Of a stretch of 64,000 nt of DNA, positions 1 to 64,000 are shown in pieces. A program made the translations under genes and the position numbers. Source of the stretch: Amorphochlora amoebiformis (Eukaryota; Cercozoa; Chlorarachniophyceae); the NCBI GenBank assembly GCA_054601695.1, contig BAAHQB010000199.1, positions 248,001-312,000 on the forward strand. The letters are read 5' to 3'. Within the stretch, counting starts at the first letter, position 1; every line of letters begins with the position of its first letter. The notes beneath the pieces are model-generated. The model did no database searches, was not told the origin of the DNA, and saw only the letters and a program-made list of their open reading frames with translations.

Positions 1-54
1 ATACACATGTACACATATTTATATATATATAATATATCGTAAGCATTACGAAAG

Positions 55-88
55 TGACTTAATCTCTCCTATGGATATAACTATAAGG
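55..88 (+). CDS. Possible upstream exon of the RGS-like gene
   Basis: The island after the AG at 53-54 reads [11 protein letters not shown] and ends AGG followed by GT at 89-90. It would join the 707 exon in phase (1 nt in, phase 0 out). A second, slightly diverged copy of the same island lies at 250-300, the arrangement seen around other exon edges here. A minus-strand reading (tccatag then GAGAGATT...) is also possible, so the assignment is tentative. Confidence 0.3.
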
Positions 89-106
89 GTATTATATATA
101 TGTATG

Positions 107-251
<145 letters not shown>

Positions 252-301
252 CGTAAGCATTACCAAAGTAACTCAATCTCTCCTATGGATATATCCATAA
301 G

Positions 302-343
<42 letters not shown>

Positions 344-428
344 ATATAATATAATATAAACATGTATATCTATAAATTATATAGCTAAAAATGAAATGCA
401 TATATACATATATATACACAAATAAATC

Positions 429-459
<31 letters not shown>

Positions 460-655
460 ATATATATATATACATATAAATATAAATATATATATGTATA
501 TATGTATATATATATATTATACAGAGATACCTTCATATTCTTTACAAATAAGTATACACCAATAACTATAATATTTATACATGTAATATATATATATATA
601 TATGTATATGTATATGTGTGTATGTATGTAATGTATGTGTGTACGTACATGCAAC

Positions 656-699
<44 letters not shown>

Positions 700-706
700 C
701 ACACAG

Positions 707-13344
<12,638 letters not shown>

Positions 13345-13368
<24 letters not shown>

Positions 13369-13422
13369 CGTCACGTCTTCTCACGAATTCGGAAGTGTGA
13401 CATGGCGTGATGTCACGTCCTG
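13345..13422. repeat. Direct repeat with ATGGCGTGACGTCACG
   Basis: Two copies of about 35 bp (cggaa...agtgtg then catggcgtgacgtcacgtc). Each contains TGACGTCA, or TGATGTCA in the second. The first copy spans the proposed TGA of the RGS-like gene. Confidence 0.7.
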
Positions 13423-14740
13423 TCACATAATACTCGGAAGCCTCACTACCGGTTACTACCGGATGAGACAATCTCGAAGAATCTCCAGTGATCTCCAAGG
13501 ATCTCCAGCTGTGTGTAGTATACGTATGGCTATACTTTAACACGCTAGAGATATCTACTCTTCGAACTGCGTTCGCTCATACTATTTGTATTGTTGTTTT
13601 AACAATATATAAAAATGTTTTGAAAAATGCATAGTATGTAGTATATGTATTTATGTAAATATATATATAGAGAGAGAGTGTGTGTATGTGCGGATACAAA
13701 TTATATATATATATATATATTATATAGATAACATATGTATATACATATATATATATATGTATATATATATATGTTTGTACATATGTTTATAGATATTATA
13801 TATATATATATACATATATGAAATACAAAATATACATATGTATATTCGCACACACACACACAACACACATACAAATTCATACCTCAGGTTTCTTCTCAAG
13901 CCGAAAGTTCGTCAGATCTTACTATCATCTTAATACTAGTTTTACATACTACGTAGATCTCGAGGAATCTCGAGAAAATCTCCAGAAATCTCAAGAAATC
14001 TCGAGAAATCTCGAAAAATCTCGAAAAATCTCGAGAAAATCTCGAGAAATATCCTAATATTAACGTCACAACTGTGATAATAATATTTGGAAGAAAACTG
14101 GCTAGTTGGGTTCATGATTTTTTCGTCGTGTGTGTTTTTTTTTGCTGATCATGAAACTAGTGTTAAAAATGTCAAATCGTAATAATTGGGTAAGTTCATA
14201 ACATAGCTGGATAATATCTGGATAATATCTGGAATATCTGGTGTACACACGTGTACATCTATTAATAGATTTGATTGTCTAGACTGTTGCTCTTATTACC
14301 AGTTTTAATTACTAGGTTACTTATACTAGCTCTAGTAGCTTATATCTATTACTAGATTAGTCTAGACTATGATACAGTGATCAGATACACATTATCTAGA
14401 TAAAATTCTAGATAAAATTCTAGAAATTACCTAGATTACAACTAGAAATCTAGAAATATTTACAACTATATATAGAATTATCCCGTTCTACTAGTTCTAG
14501 TCACTGAGTTTTATTAAAAATATACACGTGTACCAATCTCTAATCTCAGACACACACACACTGCTAGAGATGTTCCTTTCTACTAGTCTATGGTTATCTG
14601 ACGGTCGAGTAGGGTCGACTACCATGCGCTTGATGTGTTATACCTAATATAAGCCCAGGAACGCTTACATTAATTACCCCATATCTTGGTAGTCAGCTGT
14701 ATCATGTGCTGAATATATACATATTTATATATGAGTAATA
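13369..14740. other. Region between the convergent RGS-like and NeuA-NeuB genes
   Basis: Mostly unique, AT-rich sequence with short tctcgaga-type repeats (13960-14045) and ctagat/tctagaa clusters (14280-14500). It should hold both 3' ends and possibly the last NeuB exons, which I could not place with confidence. Confidence 0.5.
13883..13917 (-). CDS. Possible further 3' exon of the NeuA-NeuB gene
   Basis: On the minus strand the island after AG reads LTNFRLEKKPE and is followed by GTATGA, which would suit the middle of a SAF domain. Its phase (2 nt in) does not match the phase at the end of the 15751 exon, so at least one intervening exon would be needed. I could not find one convincingly between 14.0 and 15.7 kb. 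Confidence 0.25.
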
Positions 14741-14760
14741 AAAAAGTATATGTATAATAT

Positions 14761-14832
<72 letters not shown>

Positions 14833-14930
14833 ATTATTTTATTTCAATATGAAAATATCCGTACTTAATATTATATTATATATTATATATATATATATAT
14901 ATATAAATATATATATCTAGTATGTATGCG

Positions 14931-14981
<51 letters not shown>

Positions 14982-14992
14982 AAAATATATTT

Positions 14993-15026
<34 letters not shown>

Positions 15027-15138
15027 ATATATATTATATATATATATCTATATTTGTAAATATATATACATATATATATATATGTATATTATGTATATTA
15101 TGTACATATTTATATTTATGTATAAATTTATCTATATG

Positions 15139-15187
<49 letters not shown>

Positions 15188-15202
15188 TTACACATACATA
15201 CG

Positions 15203-15244
<42 letters not shown>

Positions 15245-15264
15245 CTATATATACATATATGTAC

Positions 15265-15300
<36 letters not shown>

Positions 15301-15314
15301 CATACTTAGATATG

Positions 15315-15350
<36 letters not shown>

Positions 15351-15442
15351 TATATGCATGTATATATATATATAATATATATATATATATTTACATATAT
15401 AGTATATATGAATAATAACGTATATATTACATATATACATAC

Positions 15443-15482
<40 letters not shown>

Positions 15483-15507
15483 CATATATATATAAATATA
15501 ATATGCA

Positions 15508-15535
15508 GAATACCTCGATTTGTTTTCGTCTTTTC
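15508..15535. repeat. Copy of the 3' edge of NeuB exon 15751-15809
   Basis: The minus-strand exon ends AAAGACGAAAACAAATTAAG before GT; this island has the same sequence ending ATCGAG before GT. It lies downstream of the exon in the gene's sense. Confidence 0.55.
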
Positions 15536-15561
15536 TCTAGTATGTATAAATATATATGTAA

Positions 15562-15596
<35 letters not shown>

Positions 15597-15714
15597 CATA
15601 TATAAATATATAAATATATCTAAATATATACTTACATATAATATATATAATACATATATTTACATACATATAAATGTTTACATATGTATATACACATATA
15701 TTATACATATATAT

Positions 15715-35822
<20,108 letters not shown>

Positions 35823-36780
35823 CCTGAGCCGAAAAATAAGATTAATTCTGCGGATTTTTCGCTACAACCCCACCGAGGGAGCATCTTAGCACTTAGGAGG
35901 TAGGTATTCACCGAACTGGAGTGCTAGATGGGGGCGGGGGGGGGAGGGAAGGCAGTGTTGGGTGTGTTTTCCGGTTTAGGTTAAATAATCGGTTACTGAC
36001 AGATAGTGTCGGTTACTAGCGGGCATTTAGAGTGTGATAGTGCGTTGTGTCACAGATGTAAGCGTTGTGACATATCAGCGTGACATATCCCTGAAAAAGG
36101 GCACTTGGTCGTGGAGGAGATATAGAGCGGAATTTAAAGACCCAAATGGAACTTTGAGAAGTCCCTTGACTTTAGCTAGTTAAGGTACAACTTCCTTCGA
36201 GAAGACTTTTGCGAATATCTTTCAATTTTCAATTTGTCTTCATCCAGTTCATGCAGTTTGTTTTTGCGCGCGCTCACACTGGATGTCGATGCGAACGGTC
36301 TGGTCTAGACTGTCGTCTCCCGAATCTCAGCGTGACACCTGAACGTGGATCGCCTTCTCGCGAATCTCAACGGATTGGAGACTCAGAACGCAAACGCATC
36401 ACCCAATTCAGTGACACTATATTAAAATGATGTTCGAGATTCAAGCTACTTTCTTTCGAAACTAATGTATAAATGTACTATGGAACACTAGAAATGTCAG
36501 CACACCCGCATTCTCGCTTGGAGCAAGGGTCAATTTCTCGAATTTGGCGCGAAATACACTTAAATTATATAATTAATAAATTCTAGAACAAATGCATCCG
36601 ATGATAATATAGGCTTGCATCTCAAAGTTTCACTAGCACTAGTCGGTCTAGCTATTGTAGTATGGTGGATATGCTCATAGGAACTAAAGTAACACGTGTC
36701 TAGACGTGTGTCTAGAAACTTTCATATGTATATCAAAAGTTACAAATTCAACTTACAATAATCATAAATTTTCAGGATCG
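35823..36780. other. Non-repetitive region upstream of the NeuA-NeuB gene
   Basis: About 1 kb free of TA and telomeric repeat. It should contain the promoter and 5' UTR of the NeuA-NeuB gene. A 73-codon plus-strand frame at 36209-36430 is present but not recognisable as a protein. Confidence 0.5.
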
Positions 36781-36957
36781 TAGTAATACCACATGTAGGA
36801 GTATTTTAGGTATTAATTCATTGATTAGGCCAACTAAAAAGGTAATACCACATGTACTATGTTCACCATCATCTATATATATTGACCCGCACGTGGCGGT
36901 TGCTCTTATAGATGATGTCCAGGAGTATTTTAGGTATTAATTCATTGATTAGGCCAA
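36780..36957. repeat. Direct duplication upstream of the NeuA-NeuB gene
   Basis: ggagtattttaggtattaat then tcattgattaggcca occurs at about 36800 and 36921, and taataccacatgta occurs twice nearby. No gene was recognised between 35823 and 38226. Confidence 0.8.
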
Positions 36958-37108
36958 ACTGCGCACGCGTTATACCCTATACTAGCCGACCTAGCTCCTT
37001 ATATATTATATTTCTATATATATATATATGTATATATATATGTATTGTATATGTATATATTTCAAAGTAGTGGATGTACATTAGCTCTCCTTCACTTTGG
37101 ATGACGTC

Positions 37109-37155
<47 letters not shown>

Positions 37156-37173
37156 CATATATATGACATATAT

Positions 37174-37221
<48 letters not shown>

Positions 37222-37277
37222 CAAATATATTTATAGAAATGCATACATATATACACACATAAATATATACACATACA

Positions 37278-37360
<83 letters not shown>

Positions 37361-37367
37361 ATATATA

Positions 37368-37570
<203 letters not shown>

Positions 37571-37603
37571 ATATATTTAATATATATATATATATATATA
37601 ATG

Positions 37604-37638
<35 letters not shown>

Positions 37639-37721
37639 GATGTATCCTAGTCTTAGAATGAGAGTTGTGGTAATTAATATATATAATAATATACATCACA
37701 ATTACATACACGCAAACACAC

Positions 37722-37822
<101 letters not shown>

Positions 37823-37912
37823 AATGTATACGGTACATTAATATACATACATATATATACACACATATTCATACACACATATTCACACACACATATCATA
37901 TATCAACATATG

Positions 37913-37992
<80 letters not shown>

Positions 37993-37993
<1 letters not shown>

Positions 37994-38033
37994 CCTCCGC
38001 TACACTCTCCACTATAGCCTTATGTTTGTGAGA
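37993..38033. repeat. Copy of the bS16 terminal exon edge lying 3' of the gene
   Basis: The same [20 protein letters not shown] island as in the 38991-39533 array, but downstream of the stop codon. It is the one copy on the unexpected side of its exon. Confidence 0.75.
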
Positions 38034-38061
38034 TATATATATATATCATATACATTATATC

Positions 38062-38142
<81 letters not shown>

Positions 38143-38226
38143 CATCAGAGCACAGACATTTTTTCATACATATATAGATATGTATGTATTTTATATATAT
38201 ATATATATATATATATTCATCATACA

Positions 38227-46345
<8,119 letters not shown>

Positions 46346-46614
46346 CCCGTCCTTATCGCCTAAAAAAAGACACTCTTGGGTACCCCTTACATTTTTCGAT
46401 GCAATTTACTCTAAAAAAACCGTCGGGAACATATAATGGGGGGTGGGCACGGGACGGAAAGGCATACCTTGCGTACGGCCCTCTAAGCCACGAGCCGAAA
46501 AGATATTTCTCAAAAACAAAATTCGCATATTTCCAAGAAAAAAAGTCGGCTGTGGCTCCAATCCCCGCGAGACGGACATCTCAGTTTCGCTTTCATTTAC
46601 GAGCTAGAGATAGA
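46346..46614. promoter_or_regulatory. Shared intergenic region between divergent bS16 and bS6 genes
   Basis: Only 269 bp separate the two opposed start codons, with no TA or telomeric repeat between them, unlike nearly all other non-coding DNA here. It presumably holds both 5' UTRs and a bidirectional promoter. A frame from ATG 46399 runs through most of it into bS6. I see no clear TATA box. GA-rich sequence (46144-46233) lies just past the first bS16 exon, inside its intron 1. Confidence 0.55.
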
Positions 46615-47160
46615 ATGCCGACGTACGACATCCTCTGCATCGCGAAGGTTACTTCTAAGGAAAATTTTAAGCGCATTTTCCGCAACGCTACGAGCATTGT
46701 TGTCCGAAACGGTGGCCTGGTGCGTGGAGTCGACAACCTCGGGGTCCGCCCGCTGCCCTACCGTATGCGCGCCCACACAAAATGGAACTACTACGGAAAC
46801 TACTTCAAGTTCAAGGTGCAGATCAACCCTCAGACTCTGAAAGAAGTCGACAAGTCGTTCAAGATCGACGAGGATATGATTCGATGGACCCCAATAAAGG
46901 AGCCGAGACGCCAGCGTGTTCCAGAGCCATTCTCCGCTGTGCAGGAGCTCAAATCAGATCTCGAAGAGCGTACATTCCTCCGGAAACATTTGCCTCTCGA
47001 CTATTCGATTTCTGTTCAGCTACTGGAGGAGGGTAAGGTGACGGAGGAAGAGCTGAAAGCGCTTCCCACACGAAAGTGGAAGGTTCCCGATTATTTCAAG
47101 AGACAGAATATGGACCATATAACAGAAGATACGAAGAGGATGCACGAGAATAGGAGGTAG
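46615..47160 (+). CDS. Organellar small-subunit ribosomal protein bS6
   Basis: Intronless, 181 residues. It opens MPTYDILCIAKVTS, the typical bS6 beginning. Next come VRNGGLVRGVDNLGVRPLPY and RMRAHTKWNYYGNYF, the form usual in mitochondrial S6 (RPLPY.M.AH). FKFKVQINPQTLKEVDKSF ends the domain near residue 95. About 85 further residues, charged and probably helical, run to ...MHENRR and TAG. bS6 sits on the small-subunit platform with bS18. An in-frame ATG at 46399 would add 72 residues; I chose 46615 because it gives the family start, but the extension could be a targeting sequence. Its ordinary base composition and lack of introns contrast with its neighbours. Confidence 0.94.
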   Translation: MPTYDILCIAKVTSKENFKRIFRNATSIVVRNGGLVRGVDNLGVRPLPYRMRAHTKWNYYGNYFKFKVQINPQTLKEVDKSFKIDEDMIRWTPIKEPRRQRVPEPFSAVQELKSDLEERTFLRKHLPLDYSISVQLLEEGKVTEEELKALPTRKWKVPDYFKRQNMDHITEDTKRMHENRR

Positions 47161-47403
47161 CATTAAGCTGTGGGGGGGTGTAGAGTACCTATGTGAATAG
47201 CCTTAGCTCAAGTTAGCTGTCGTGCACGTCCGATCATATTACAAATCGAAATTTTCAACGTTGAGACCGGGTTGTGGAGTATGTATGTATGTTTATATGC
47301 GTACAATGTTTATTTACAATATGTACAGGTACATGATCGTAATCAATTGCATTATTTAATTCTGATACATGTATATTGTATATACCACAGGATATATTGA
47401 ATG

Positions 47404-47501
<98 letters not shown>

Positions 47502-47502
47502 C

Positions 47503-47555
<53 letters not shown>

Positions 47556-47557
47556 TA

Positions 47558-47612
<55 letters not shown>

Positions 47613-47657
47613 CTGTGTATGTATAACACACACACACACACACGTATGTGTGTAATG

Positions 47658-47711
<54 letters not shown>

Positions 47712-47765
47712 ACATGTATATATATATATATATATATATCATATGTATATATAGTATATATATAT

Positions 47766-47818
<53 letters not shown>

Positions 47819-47843
47819 CAACATATATATATATATATAATAC

Positions 47844-47876
<33 letters not shown>

Positions 47877-48000
47877 ACTCAGTATACATCATAGTACCAT
47901 AGTCTAGACTCTAGATAGTATACACTATGATATATCATTATACATATACTAGTATATACATTATAATACATATATATATATATATATATATAGAAATATC

Positions 48001-48042
<42 letters not shown>

Positions 48043-48200
48043 TACTATGTAACTAAGATCATCATATGATATACAACTTATTATATTATACAAGGCTACA
48101 GTGAAAGTTTATATACGGTATAAACCTAACTGAAACTAAGTATATATATATATATATATATGTATTTATATGTACGTATACAATTATATATCAGTGACTA

Positions 48201-48255
<55 letters not shown>

Positions 48256-48285
48256 TGATACACACACACACACACACCGTATATG

Positions 48286-48329
<44 letters not shown>

Positions 48330-48655
48330 TTGTATACCTGAAAATAGAATAAATATATATATACCGTGGCATGTACAACCATACATATATATAAATGGAA
48401 TATATTATATATATATATAGATATATATCATTATATATACTAATATATACTATTATATGTATACATACATATCATCATAGTACATCGTTGTTTATGTATA
48501 TACCCAAAACCATGCTCATAGGGAGATGCGGAACCAGGACTTACGTTATTATATACATATGTATGTATATATGTAATATTATATATATATATATATACTA
48601 CTAGTACTATGATATATACACACATATAATATCATGATATACATATATATGTGTG

Positions 48656-48690
<35 letters not shown>

Positions 48691-48693
48691 CTA

Positions 48694-48745
<52 letters not shown>

Positions 48746-48776
48746 CTCTCTCTATATATTTACGTATTATATCATA

Positions 48777-48816
<40 letters not shown>

Positions 48817-48825
48817 TATATCTAA

Positions 48826-48885
<60 letters not shown>

Positions 48886-48988
48886 TGTGGAATATATCTT
48901 CATGAAAGAATAAGAAGGCTCATAAAAATAATCCTTAGCATGTCACAAGCAACACCTCGCGCACAAGCTGCTTACTACTAGATTCCGC
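47161..48988. other. Intergenic region between convergent bS6 and DBF4-like genes
   Basis: After about 230 bp of unique sequence (bS6 3' UTR) it is mainly (TA)n. One unique island at 48480-48550 could encode SPGSASPYEHGF on the minus strand before GGGTATAT, but no gene could be attached to it. Confidence 0.6.
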
Positions 48989-50601
48989 TTACGACCCTGG
49001 ATCCACGTTCTCCTTGCTTGTCCACATACTTATTTCGTCCGTTCTTCTGTTGACTTCCTCGCACAGTGCGTCGATATCTACCCAGTTCGAATCTTCCATT
49101 GCAAATGCCTGAGACATGTATTGCATTTTCAATGTACAGATCTATACGTTGTATATGTCATACATACACACCTTGTGCTGTGCTGAGTTCGCGTGCTTCT
49201 CCAATCCGTTAGTGTAAGTTATACGGCAGTTCTCACAGTAACCCGTCTTCTTACTTGCCTTCTTGGATACCGTCTTGTGCTTTTTGACACGTTTACGGGG
49301 TGGCAGGAAGAGACATTCTCCCTCCTTTGCGTCGTGGTTTAGCAGCGGGAGTGTGGAGGAGTCGTCTTTGCCACTGGATTAGTATGTTTTAGCACAAGTG
49401 TAAAGTATATTCAGAAGAACTTGATAAGCTAACAGTGTGGGAGTGGGCGATTTAAGAGAAAGGTAGACATATAGAGGAGAGCGAGAACGGGAATGTGCAC
49501 GAGAGAGGAATAGAGCGTTTGTCAAAAGATATGTATAGCGAAGATCACGGGGAGGGAGAGGAAAGAGGGAGAGTGAGAATAAGCGGGTGGGACACAAGGG
49601 AGAAAGAGAAACAGAAAAGGGAAACAGAGACCTGAATTCCTTGATGAAGGGCTTGCAGATGCCCTGCGCGTCGGTAAGTATATATCGAGGTTTCTTTGGC
49701 CTACTCCGTTTCCTGCTCGTCTCTTGGAAACAAGAGAAACCTTCTTTAGCACCAATGTGGAGAGTGTGGCGGGATGTGGTATTTAATTTCTGAACATCAT
49801 TTGAGATGCGTGTAAAGAATAACTGGGAGAGATTGAGACATGCTGGTGGTGGAGAGCAGGGCTGAAGTTGGTAGGGGGAACACGTGGGGGGCGCAAGGCG
49901 TGGGAGATTTCGTAGTTACCCTGTCTGCGTAATCCTCCTCGCCTTTTTGACATTGCCTGGGATGGGAAGTTTATCAATCTGAGTTGGGGTTTATAATCAA
50001 AGAGAAAATTTTGTGTGAGCGCCGCAAACCTTAGATATTTTCTGATGGAGCTTTATGTCCATGCTCCGTAAACACTGTAACACAAAGAGAATTAAATACT
50101 GCCGCCTCAGGCATCGTGAATAGCTTTTACCCCAGATTTCTGCTTTCCGGAAGCCTGAGCCAGGATAAGATGTCCCCTTCTCCCCTTTGATCCCGCCTGA
50201 AGGGTAGACCGGAGCGTTAAACAATCGTATTTGAAGAATACAGTTTTCCTACTCATACCGGAGGCTTTCGCTGCCCCATGTGGAGCTTATCGGAGATATT
50301 CTTGTCGACTCTCTATTAAAAAAAAAAAAATAGTAAATGCTTCCCCAACAATCATTGTAGCCTGTTATCGCGCTGAAACCCAAATGGGTTTTCACTTTAA
50401 GGCCCCAGTAACGTACCTTTCCTCCGCGGGAAAAACAAAGGAAACTGAAAACACACACACACCTTCTTCGATCCTCTCATTCTCCTCTTCGGCCGTTGAT
50501 GAGACGAGCTTGAGACGTCCAAAAGAGAGCTTTTGCCACGCTGACGCCGCTGGCTCAGCTTCATTGCTTGGCGCGAAGACATTTGCGGTAAACCCAGGAT
50601 T
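48989..50601 (-). CDS. DBF4-like protein, CDC7 kinase regulatory subunit (5' end unresolved)
   Basis: Clear exons: 49632-49740, 49172-49373 and terminal 48989-49108 (TAA). The 49172 exon encodes GYCENCRITYTNGLEKH with a second His six residues on, the CCHH DBF-type zinc finger, followed across a 63-nt intron by AFAMEDSNWVDIDAL as in DBF4. The 49632 exon has RPKKPRYILTDAQG and CKPFIKEF, resembling DBF4 motif M. Likely upstream exons are 49920-49978, 50030-50074, 50131-50196 (RRGHLILAQASGK) and 50259-50312, then 50463-50601. RRGHLILAQ...MDIKLHQKISKIDKL resembles the region before motif M. Phases between 49978 and 49740, and above 50312, need small extra exons I could not fix (one candidate lies just above 49810). 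DBF4 activates CDC7 to fire replication origins. Confidence 0.82.
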
Positions 50602-50808
50602 CTACCCGGTAATAACGGGGATTCATTCATTAATAGGATCTCTGAAAAATCCCTTAATATGCTCCGTCACTATCCGGTGGATTTCAGCAGAAGGCTTAGT
50701 GGAGAGTTTATGGAGATCTAGGAGACTTCATGGAGATTAACAAAATCCGGGGATTCGTGGGGATTCGCACTAACTTTGCCGAGACCTGTGCTCCCGTTTG
50801 CAGTCACG
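50602..50808. promoter_or_regulatory. Region between the divergent DBF4-like and Popeye-like genes
   Basis: About 200 bp of non-repetitive DNA lie between the most upstream DBF4-like exon I recognise (minus strand) and the proposed ATG of the plus-strand gene at 50809. As with bS16/bS6, it is repeat-free. It may still contain the DBF4-like start codon, which I did not identify. Confidence 0.35.
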
Positions 50809-63400
<12,592 letters not shown>

Positions 63401-63595
63401 CCCGCCATCCGAAGGCAACAAAGATTTCTAATCCAAGCTCCCGGGAAATCTCGGGGAATCCCCGGGAAATATCGGGGAATCCCGGTAGTTTTCGGAAAAA
63501 TCGGTTGAATTCTTTTTATTTGTTTTTATTATTCGCGTTAGTTTCTCCTTATTGAATTGTAGTAAGACTGAAGCTTAACTCTCTCTCTCTATATA

Positions 63596-63668
<73 letters not shown>

Positions 63669-63787
63669 TATTTGCATGACTGTACACGTCATAAACATAT
63701 GTATCTTCTCTCGACTTGGTTAATATCCCTATAAACTATGTATCGGTATATTATATATATATATATATATATACATTGAAAATGTTA

Positions 63788-63820
<33 letters not shown>

Positions 63821-64000
63821 TCTATAACACATTGAGGTATATAGGCCGTCTAGACAGCCTAGTCAAGCTACGTATGTCCGTCGCTACGTAGTCAAACTAT
63901 GTACGCACGTCGCCAGTCAAACTACGTACGTTAGCAATCATACGGCATTAATTAATATTTGTGAGTCGCATGCCATTGATCTTTCACAGACGTTAATAAT
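63401..64000. other. Region after the Popeye-like gene
   Basis: Holds a short array of ccgggaaatctcggggaatc units (63435-63490) and a cluster of tacgta-containing repeats (63865-63935, gtcaaactacgtacg type). No exon recognised. Confidence 0.6.

Noticed and set aside
36209-36430. 73-codon plus-strand frame upstream of the NeuA-NeuB gene
   Set aside because: No recognisable motif, no splice continuation found, and it lies where the minus-strand gene's promoter is expected.
37078-37120. Possible minus-strand exon reading [10 protein letters not shown]
   Set aside because: It lies between the bS16 stop and the NeuA-NeuB start with no partner exons in phase.
46399-46614. 72-residue N-terminal extension of bS6
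   Set aside because: The family start MPTYDI at 46615 is preferred. The extension could still be a targeting peptide, so it is noted rather than annotated.
50231-50740. 169-codon plus-strand frame
   Set aside because: It overlaps DBF4-like exons that are in phase on the minus strand and shows no family resemblance.

Overview
The window is from the nuclear genome of a eukaryote. It is packed with (TA)n microsatellites, blocks of the telomere-type hexamer TTAGGG/CCCTAA, and CT/GA tracts. Most long open frames here are low-complexity translations of these repeats. The real genes are chains of microexons, mostly 30-80 nt, hidden between the repeats. I found them by looking for short non-repetitive islands bounded by AG and GT, then requiring that reading frame and splice phase stay consistent and that the joined peptide match a known family. 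A TTAGGG telomere motif, a sialic-acid pathway gene, organellar ribosomal proteins and a Popeye-like protein suggest a unicellular eukaryote, quite possibly an alga. I cannot name the lineage.

Layout. (1) About 0.7-13.4 kb, + strand: a gene of at least 21 exons, Ser/Arg/Pro-rich, with what look like the two halves of an RGS domain at its ends. (2) 35.8 kb down to about 15.7 kb or further, - strand: a gene of at least 26 exons encoding CMP-sialic acid synthetase (NeuA/CMAS) fused to sialic acid synthase (NeuB). It converges on gene 1 near 13.4-13.9 kb. (3) 46.35 down to 38.2 kb, - strand: organellar ribosomal protein bS16 in 11 exons. (4) 46.6-47.2 kb, + strand: organellar bS6, intronless, head to head with bS16 across about 270 bp. 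(5) 50.6 down to 49.0 kb, - strand: a DBF4-like protein (regulator of CDC7 kinase) with short, ordinary introns. (6) 50.8-63.4 kb, + strand: a protein of about 413 residues in 22 exons, with a Popeye-like membrane segment, a cyclic-nucleotide-binding-like domain and a C-terminal helical tail. It is head to head with the DBF4-like gene.

The most striking pattern is that many introns carry repeated copies of the nearest exon edge, splice site included, embedded in TA or telomeric repeats. Copies of an exon's 3' edge and donor lie downstream of it. Copies of an exon's 5' edge and acceptor lie upstream of it. One exon (54801-54868) has both. These arrays explain most of the non-TA islands left after exons are assigned. 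Telomeric repeats inside introns also directly supply splice sites (CCCTAG as acceptor, GTTAGG as donor).

All exon models are by eye. The total coding lengths of the bS16 (603 nt), RGS-like (1128 nt from the first ATG) and Popeye-like (1242 nt) models divide exactly by three, which supports them. Transcripts would be decisive.
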